Shown piece by piece: positions 58,747-64,000 of a stretch of DNA of 64,000 bases. The stretch lies in assembly GCA_000818945.1 (NCBI GenBank), contig KN805380.1:599332-663331 (forward strand). The letters are read 5' to 3'. The notes under the pieces are model-generated. The model was not told the origin of the DNA, did no database searches, and saw only the letters and a program-made list of their open reading frames with translations. Source of the DNA: Schizochytrium sp. CCTCC M209059 (lineage: Eukaryota; Sar; Bigyra; Thraustochytrida; Thraustochytriidae). Position 1 is the first letter of the stretch. Each line of letters starts with the position of its first letter. A program made the translations under genes and the position numbers.

Positions 58747-59043
58747 ATGGCGGCGGAGGTCGTAGGTGCGGAGGATCTTTTCTCGCTTTACGGGCTCTTT
58801 GCGTTCGCCACGAATATCACGCTGGGCGCAGGGGTCGTGGTCCCGGTGGCTGTCGCTGTCGCTTCCTGGAGCTTCGTGGGCGTTCTCGTTGACCTCCTGG
58901 CTGCTGTGTACAAACGAGTTCTTTTTGGGCCAGGGATCCGGCGCGAGACAGAAGCGAGTTCGGAAGCGAGGCTAGACGGACGCACCAGTTGCGAGGACTC
59001 ACAAGCATCATCACGTATTGCCATGTCCAAAAAAATCCAATAG
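58747..59043 (+). CDS. putative small membrane protein
   Basis: The protein has 98 residues from an ATG at 58747; the frame is open a little further upstream only to a TTG. Residues 12-60 are strongly hydrophobic (LYGLFAFATNITLGAGVVVPVAVAVA, then FVGVLVDLLAAVY), consistent with one long or two short transmembrane helices. A hydrophilic, Ser/Arg-rich tail of about 35 residues follows, ending SKKIQ. No family is recognised. A TATA-like sequence lies upstream, and the following 130 bases are AT-richer, as expected for a 3' end. Its small size keeps confidence moderate. Confidence 0.45.
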   Translation: MAAEVVGAEDLFSLYGLFAFATNITLGAGVVVPVAVAVASWSFVGVLVDLLAAVYKRVLFGPGIRRETEASSEARLDGRTSCEDSQASSRIAMSKKIQ

Positions 59044-59500
59044 AGTCTTGCGGATGGGGGTCCCGTTACGTTACAACAAAACACCATCACAGCAAATTGG
59101 AAACCAACCCCTTTTTCCTAACCAAAATTCTACTCGGCTTTTCTTGGCTTTGCAACTAGGCTTCGTCTCGTCACTTCACGTGAACTGATGTTAAGACAAT
59201 CAGCTCCATTGTACCTTGGAGAACACATCTTCATTTCCCCAGCGAGGTTTTTTCCGTGCAAAAGGCGGCAAGTAGAGACTTTAGAACGTGTAACTTATAC
59301 CAATGCAAATGTTATTGAGATTATTATAAGAAAAAACAGGCCAGCCCGTGCAACCAGATTTATACGGGTTAATCAGATCAGTCGAGGAGCTCATTTTTTA
59401 AAATAAGCACCCCCGGCACCGAGGCGCGATGCGAATCACTCAGCAATTAGTCAAGATCGATCGATCGATCGATCGATCGATCAATCAATCAATCAATCAA
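59044..59500. other. convergent 3' region ending in tetranucleotide arrays
   Basis: This lies between the small membrane-protein gene (+) and the gene at 59501-60262 (-). It is AT-richer than its surroundings. A GATC array and then an AATC array occupy 59457-59505 and run into the stop codon of the minus-strand gene. No gene is seen. Confidence 0.5.
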
Positions 59501-59505
59501 TCAAT
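59457..59505. repeat. GATC then AATC tetranucleotide arrays
   Basis: About six GATC units are followed by about six AATC units. The last units include the TGA stop (59503-59501 on the minus strand) of the neighbouring gene. Confidence 0.9.
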
Positions 59506-60262
59506 ATCTGTCCCCCAGAAGCTTCGTTCGACGCTCCACAAGGTCAGCCATGGCAGCTCCAATCGAACGAAGCTTCATCCACACGAGTGGAATGGCGACG
59601 TCGCACGTGAGAAGAATCGTTGCCATGAGACCTAGTACAATTGGATTGATGAGCCACAGACAGTATGCTGCGTGAAGGACCTCCTCCCAGCGGCCTTCCT
59701 TGCGGAGACGCAAGCCGGCGCGTCCGTGAACGCGCACAAGGCGCACCAGCATCTTTACGGGCAATTTGTTTGGTTTCCATACGGTCCTCGTTGTACGTGG
59801 GACGCCTCGAGCGTAACCACGGCTACTCCGCACCAAAAGCTGCGAATGAGCGCCCCGTGCCTGAGCACATCGACTGAGGACCCATCCTTGCAAAAAGTCA
59901 GCAACGATTCCTGCAGCATGTCTTCGTCGCTGCAATCGCACGACTTGGGACTCGGGCATTTGCGTGGCCTCGATGATTCGAAGTTGAGCGCCAGACTCGC
60001 CGGCGTACTGGGTCCAACACATTTCAAAGAGCGAGGAGCCGTCAAAAGCCTGAAGCACCGCCGAAGCGCGCTTTCTTCGTTGGGACGCGCGCTCTGCTTC
60101 CGAGCATTTTTCGTGCGGCCACGCGCTCGAACCACGTACAATGTGAAGTCCGCAACGTAGTACCGCATTGTTACCGCGCTCCCACGCCTCGAAAGCGCGA
60201 GAGGTATGGTGCAGCGCCCGCGTTGCCAAGGGCAGCGGCGACAACGCTGAGACGGGCTCCAT
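59501..60262 (-). CDS. unknown protein with C-terminal hydrophobic segment
   Basis: The protein has 253 residues from an ATG at 60262. An upstream in-frame stretch starts only at a TTG in an AAAC repeat and is not used. The body is basic and mostly helical, rich in Arg, Ala and Ser. Residues about 200-226 form a hydrophobic segment (INPIVLGLMATILLTCDVAIPLVWM) that could anchor it in a membrane, followed by a charged tail ending GDRY. The basic N-terminal half could suggest an organelle protein, but no clear presequence is seen. I do not recognise a family. The stop codon is the first TGA of a tetranucleotide array, so length variation there would not change the protein, but a substitution could extend it. 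Confidence 0.5.
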   Translation of the reverse strand: MEPVSALSPLPLATRALHHTSRAFEAWERGNNAVLRCGLHIVRGSSAWPHEKCSEAERASQRRKRASAVLQAFDGSSLFEMCWTQYAGESGAQLRIIEATQMPESQVVRLQRRRHAAGIVADFLQGWVLSRCAQARGAHSQLLVRSSRGYARGVPRTTRTVWKPNKLPVKMLVRLVRVHGRAGLRLRKEGRWEEVLHAAYCLWLINPIVLGLMATILLTCDVAIPLVWMKLRSIGAAMADLVERRTKLLGDRY

Positions 60263-61007
60263 GTTGCTTTTGCTTGCCTCGATCACAGGCAAGTAGGCAA
60301 ACAAACAAACAAACAAACGCAGCGCGAGAGGAAGAGAGACAAAGAATTACTCCAAGGACGACGCGATATCGCAGAAGACAGATCTCCTGCGCGGCGCGAG
60401 CGTCTCTGCTGGCTCCGCGTCCCCGCGCTTCGTTCTTGCTGGAGTTCCTTGCGGCTCGCGTAATACCAAGGCGTCGCGGGGGCANNNNNNNNNNNNNNNN
60501 NNNNNNNNNNNNNNNNNNNNNNNNNNNNNNNNNNNNNNNNNNNNNNNNNNNNNNNNNNNNNNNCCCCCCCCCCCCTTTTTACTCCAACATAACGCGCTCC
60601 CAGAAGTTCCGTGTCGGTGCCGGGATGGTTCTATCTCTTGTTGTCAGCGTCCGCGTGGCGCAACTCGACTGTGACCGACTGTGATAGAAAGCTCACGATT
60701 CGAAGAACTTGCCCTGACGCAAAGACGGCACGCCACGAGTGCCCGCTAGCCAGGGCGCCAAAGTTGTAGCTCTAGCGACTCGGAGCAGGTTTGGCCTTTC
60801 CGGCTTACAATACACATCCGCTTCTAGGGGCTTAGGCCTAGTTGCTTGCTTTCGCCGGTGGAAAGAGAGACACGTGGGTTTGGTGTTCGATCTTTCGCTG
60901 CCCCGAAAACCAGTTGCGCAAGCGAAGCTTCTGGCGTGCGTGCGTGCGTGCGTGCGTGCAAGAGTGTGGTGCGGGTGGGCGAACGGGCAGGCTTGTCAAC
61001 AGGCGAG
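60263..61007. other. divergent promoter region containing the second gap
   Basis: This lies between the minus-strand gene ending upstream and the Rab escort gene. It holds an AAAC array (60297-60315), the N gap, a poly-C run right after it and a GTGC array (60938-60957) just before the Rab escort start. The Rab escort frame is open back to 60846 without an ATG. Confidence 0.5.
60485..60563. other. assembly gap (79 N) followed by poly-C
   Basis: Seventy-nine N are directly followed by 12 C. The homopolymer probably caused the assembly break. Confidence 0.99.
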
Positions 61008-63050
61008 ATGCTCCTGGGCGAAGAGGTATGCCGCGAGGTGTTTGACTGCGTCGTCGTGGGCACGGGGCTGAGCGAGACAGCTGTGGCCTGCGCACTGACC
61101 CTCGACGACCCAGACAAAAAGGTCCTCGTCCTCGATCCGGCTAGCTACTATGGAGGCCTCGAAGCAACTGTACAGCCCCGTGAATTTTCAGCAACGAATA
61201 CAGACCTCTCCGACGGCAGCGATGAGTTAGGCGACAAGCAAAAAGCAGAGCCCAAGCAAAAACCAAATCAAGTTCTCTGTGGTTGGGATATTCTTTCGGT
61301 CGACGGGGAACTCTCAAACGCTGAGGCAAGGCGCTGCAATCTGGACTTGCGGCCGCGCTTTGTCTTGTGCCGCGGCAAGGTCGTCGATGCGCTCGTGCGC
61401 TCAGGCGTGTCCAACTACCTTGAATTCCAGAGCCTAGACGACGCCCTTTTTCTCGACACAGATGGAACTGTAATGCGCGTGCCGTGCTCCAAGGCCGCGG
61501 TCTTCAAGTCTAAAGATCTTGGCATGGGGGAAAAGCGCCAGCTCATGCGATTCCTGCAATTCTGTATGGACTCTGCGACGGTCCAGCGCGCCGGTGGCCA
61601 AGCTGAGGCGCTCAAATTTCGAAATGAGGAAAGTCTCAACCAAGGTCGCTCGCTTGCGCGGCCGCAGAACAAAAGAGAAGCCGCGCTCTCGCCCGCGACG
61701 GACGGAACTGTTGCCGTAGACGATGAAGACATTGACTTTGCAGACTTTTTGCGAACTCAGTGCAAGCTTTCGCCGCGCCTTGCTGCTGCCATCCTCTACG
61801 CTGTCGCGTTGCTTCCTGATGGACGCGCTGTATCCAAGGCAGAGGGTATGCGCCGCGTCCAAAAATATCTCGGCGGCCTTGGCCGCTTTGGCGTCACGGC
61901 CTTTTTATGTCCCATGTACGGCACCGCCGAGTTGGCGCAGGCCTTTGGCCGTCTGGGTTCGGTCCATGGCGGCATCTTCGTGCTTCGCCAGCCTGTCTCC
62001 AGCTTTGCGACCGCCGAAACGGGCCCTGGAGACCACGAGGGATCCGTGGTCCGTGTTCGTTTGCAAAATGGGGAGACTGTCCATGCGAGGTCAGTTGTGG
62101 CGGCCGAGCATGCCGTCCCAGCCACAACCTTGTTACATGAGTCAGATTCTTCAACAGACAAAGGGGACGAAGACGAAGACGAGGACGGGGCAAAGGAGAG
62201 CCTTGTCGAAGTTCGTTGCATGAACATTGCCAATGCTCCACTCCTTTCGCTTCTAGCGCAAGCTGAAGATGATAAGCTCGAGGCTCTGCTGGACGCAAGT
62301 GCACTTCGCGGCCATCCGCCCGAAAAACGCGCCTTCCCGCCGCTGGCACGCTGCCTTATGGTGGTTGCACCTGGAAATAACCTGGCTCGCAACACTTCGA
62401 GCGTTCACGTTATCCAGCTCGACAGTACAGCGGAAGCCACTGCGCCAGGTCTATTTGTAATTCACCTGACAACCACTGCCTCCTCTCGTTCAGAAGGCCA
62501 GGCGACGCTGGCTCGCATTCTTGAAGACCTGCTGGCCCGTGCCAATGCGCGAATTTCAGATTTGCCGTCAAGATCCCCGCCAAACAAAGCAACTTCTCAA
62601 GACCAAGGCCAGAGCCAGAGCCAGAGCCAAGGTCATAAACAAGAACAAGAACAAAGTACAGCCCCCAAGACGCAGGACGCAGCTCCGCAGATTGAAATTC
62701 GCTGGCAAGCCAACTTTGCTCGTGTCATGCGCCAGCAAAAGCATCATCAGCAGCGGAATGTTTCCGAGGGCGTCACAATAATTCCCTCTGAGGGTCTGGC
62801 TGCCGACACAGAAGACTATTTAACGCGTGCCGAGGCCGTATTTCATGCCCTGCGTCCAGGAGACCGTGCCTTTCTTCCTGCCGAAGCTGAACGCGCAGTT
62901 CGGAATCCTCATGCTGACGAAGATGACGGGCTCGGCGACATGGTCAAGCGCGTCCGTGTGCCTCAGCCGGTTGATCTTCGCTGGTTTCTCCATCTGGGAG
63001 GCAAGCTTGGCGCCTCGGGTGCCTCCATCGACATTTTCTCTGTCGCATAA
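61008..63050 (+). CDS. REP: Rab escort protein (Rab geranylgeranyltransferase component A)
   Basis: The protein has 680 residues from the first ATG at 61008 (MLLGEEV); the frame is open upstream but without an ATG. It belongs to the GDI/REP superfamily: the dinucleotide-binding-like start DCVVVGTGLSETAVACAL (about 13-30) with YYGG, the Rab-binding region DLRPRFVLCRGKVVDALVRSGV...YLEFQ (about 115-142), VPCSKAAVFKSKDLGMGEKRQLMRFLQF, and the second conserved block YLGGLGRFGVTAFLCPMYGTAELAQAF...GGIFVLRQPV. Its length, well above the roughly 450 residues of GDI, together with long acidic and Gln/Ser-rich inserts (about 385-400 and 525-560), fits REP rather than GDI. REP presents newly made Rab GTPases to the geranylgeranyl transferase and delivers them to membranes. 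There is no C-terminal prenylation motif, as expected. Confidence 0.88.
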   Translation: MLLGEEVCREVFDCVVVGTGLSETAVACALTLDDPDKKVLVLDPASYYGGLEATVQPREFSATNTDLSDGSDELGDKQKAEPKQKPNQVLCGWDILSVDGELSNAEARRCNLDLRPRFVLCRGKVVDALVRSGVSNYLEFQSLDDALFLDTDGTVMRVPCSKAAVFKSKDLGMGEKRQLMRFLQFCMDSATVQRAGGQAEALKFRNEESLNQGRSLARPQNKREAALSPATDGTVAVDDEDIDFADFLRTQCKLSPRLAAAILYAVALLPDGRAVSKAEGMRRVQKYLGGLGRFGVTAFLCPMYGTAELAQAFGRLGSVHGGIFVLRQPVSSFATAETGPGDHEGSVVRVRLQNGETVHARSVVAAEHAVPATTLLHESDSSTDKGDEDEDEDGAKESLVEVRCMNIANAPLLSLLAQAEDDKLEALLDASALRGHPPEKRAFPPLARCLMVVAPGNNLARNTSSVHVIQLDSTAEATAPGLFVIHLTTTASSRSEGQATLARILEDLLARANARISDLPSRSPPNKATSQDQGQSQSQSQGHKQEQEQSTAPKTQDAAPQIEIRWQANFARVMRQQKHHQQRNVSEGVTIIPSEGLAADTEDYLTRAEAVFHALRPGDRAFLPAEAERAVRNPHADEDDGLGDMVKRVRVPQPVDLRWFLHLGGKLGASGASIDIFSVA

Positions 63051-63894
63051 CAATGATTCCACTTTTCTTCACTTTTCTAAAAACGTGCTTGCGCGACACG
63101 ATTGGTTTTATCTCGGTGCCCATCTGGATATCTGGGTATCCGCGAGGAGAAGGAACGGCGGCAACTTTCCAGTTGTTTTGCCAGCCATCGCCGGCCAGCG
63201 AGCGCTAGCGGGTAGCAGCTACGCTAATCAATCAGACCGGACTCCTTAAGCTGTATTCATAGGAGGCCTACTGCGTATACGCGGCCGATCAGAGCAGCGT
63301 AGTACTACCCCACTTCCTTTCTTCTTCTTCTTTCTTCATGCCCCTTTGCTTTGAGGGTCGAGGTCGGTCGCCGCGTCAACGCGTCGCCTCGTTCGCTGCT
63401 GCTCTTGCTGCTCTTGCTGCTCCTGCTGCTGCTCCTGCTGTGCTGCTGCTGCTGGTGATACCAAATAGCCAACACCGACACTGAGATGGCCGAAGAGACA
63501 TATTGAGGGAGTCCCCCGACCAACGCGAGCTGGCTCTCTGACGTGCAAAAGTGGCAAAGGCTTTGGTCGTGCAGCCGGTCTTCTGCACGTTCTCTGCGCT
63601 TTCGTTCACCGTACTTTTGGGCTGCGCGCTTTCGGCCTGCGCGCTTTGAAAAGAGCGAGACGATATTGCTGTGTATGCGGTGATGGAGAGATGATGGTGA
63701 TGATGGTGATGATGACTGGGATCTTCTCCCCCTCACCGACCGACCGGTCACCATCCGCCCGCCAGCTAACATAACCAGCATACCCTCAAAGAAGTCAGCA
63801 ATCGGTCGCGTGGAGGGGCCACGCGTCCTCGCAGCGAAAGAAACCCGAAGCAAAACAGCAACCTTTCATAACCAGACTCTCGCGTACTTCAAGC
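63051..63894. other. intergenic region
   Basis: It holds the 3' end of the Rab escort gene and the leader of the partial gene at 63895. GCT/CTT trinucleotides (63398-63454) and GATGGT units (63690-63715) occur. A minus-strand open stretch (63305-63560) encodes a hydrophobic segment followed by Gln/Ser repeats and could be an exon, but no start or splice sites can be fixed. Confidence 0.4.
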
Positions 63895-64000
63895 ATGCTC
63901 GAGAAGGTCAAGACCCATGGGCAGCGCCTTCTCTCGCGCGGCCAGCAGGCCCAGAAGCATGCTCAAGGCACAACCCGTGGTGTGGCAAAGAAACTCGGGT
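63895..64000 (+). CDS. 5' end of a gene cut by the window edge
   Basis: An ATG at 63895 opens a frame that runs without a stop to the window end, giving 35 residues (MLEKVKTHGQRLLSRG...). The segment is basic and helical, rich in Gln, Lys and His. No family can be named from so little. The clean frame and absence of low-complexity sequence suggest a real N-terminus, but it could also be chance. Confidence 0.4.
   Translation, partial: MLEKVKTHGQRLLSRGQQAQKHAQGTTRGVAKKLG

Noticed and set aside
63305..63853. Minus-strand frame with a hydrophobic stretch and Gln/Ser/Lys repeats
   Set aside because: Its only long start is TTG. The hydrophobic segment (YVSSAISVSVLAIWY) could be an exon of a small membrane protein, but splice sites could not be fixed, so it is only mentioned under the intergenic region.
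1..64000. tRNA, rRNA, CRISPR arrays and transposons
   Set aside because: I looked for B-box-like GGTTCGA sequences, repeat-spacer periodicity and reverse transcriptase or transposase motifs and found none that hold up.

Overview
The window is nuclear DNA from a GC-rich, intron-poor eukaryote with the standard code (TAA, TAG and TGA all end genes here). A single-exon 18 kb gene, short GT-AG introns only in small genes, a somatic-type cytochrome c, Mediator, Rab escort protein, MOT1 molybdate transporter and animal-like Ig/TSP1/EGF/HECT architectures on a unicellular-style compact genome fit a stramenopile, most plausibly a labyrinthulomycete (thraustochytrid). This placement is inferred from gene style, not from a database search. 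Two runs of N (18686-18713 and 60485-60563) show that this is an assembled scaffold.

Layout. 1-2.55 kb is low-complexity DNA. At 2.55-4.37 kb (+) lies a four-finger C2H2 protein. 4.4-7.6 kb is simple-repeat-rich DNA without a credible gene. At 7.6-12 kb (+) lies a 1458-residue LRR protein, followed on the minus strand by a small EF-hand-like protein and a Mediator subunit 11 homologue. 13.8-15.7 kb holds large AAAGC/AGAGC pentanucleotide arrays. At 15.7-17 kb (+) is an ACMSD-family amidohydrolase that has lost two catalytic residues. It is convergent with a spliced FCP1/SCP/Dullard-type phosphatase (-). After the first gap come a MOT1 molybdate transporter (+), an unknown 206-residue protein (+) and a tiny spliced Stum/SPEC3-like membrane protein (-).

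23.6-53.4 kb is taken up by two giant single-exon minus-strand genes. The first encodes a 3619-residue single-pass surface receptor: about 13 Ig-like domains, PKD-like, TSP1-like and EGF-like modules, one transmembrane helix and two cytoplasmic PH domains. The second encodes a 6028-residue HECT ubiquitin ligase with ZZ, LamG-like, SPRY, UBA, RanBP2-finger and MORN modules. Downstream lie a small acidic protein (-), an EF-hand protein (+), spliced cytochrome c (-), two small putative membrane proteins, a Rab escort protein (+) and the first codons of a further gene cut by the window end (+).

The genes do not form an operon-like system. They are unrelated housekeeping and signalling genes packed on both strands. 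The most unusual items are the Ig-TSP1-EGF-TM-PH-PH receptor, the amidohydrolase with substituted catalytic residues, and the Stum/SPEC3-like protein. I saw no tRNA, rRNA, CRISPR array or transposon. Starts given here are ATG codons; several longer open frames begin only with GTG or TTG and were shortened.
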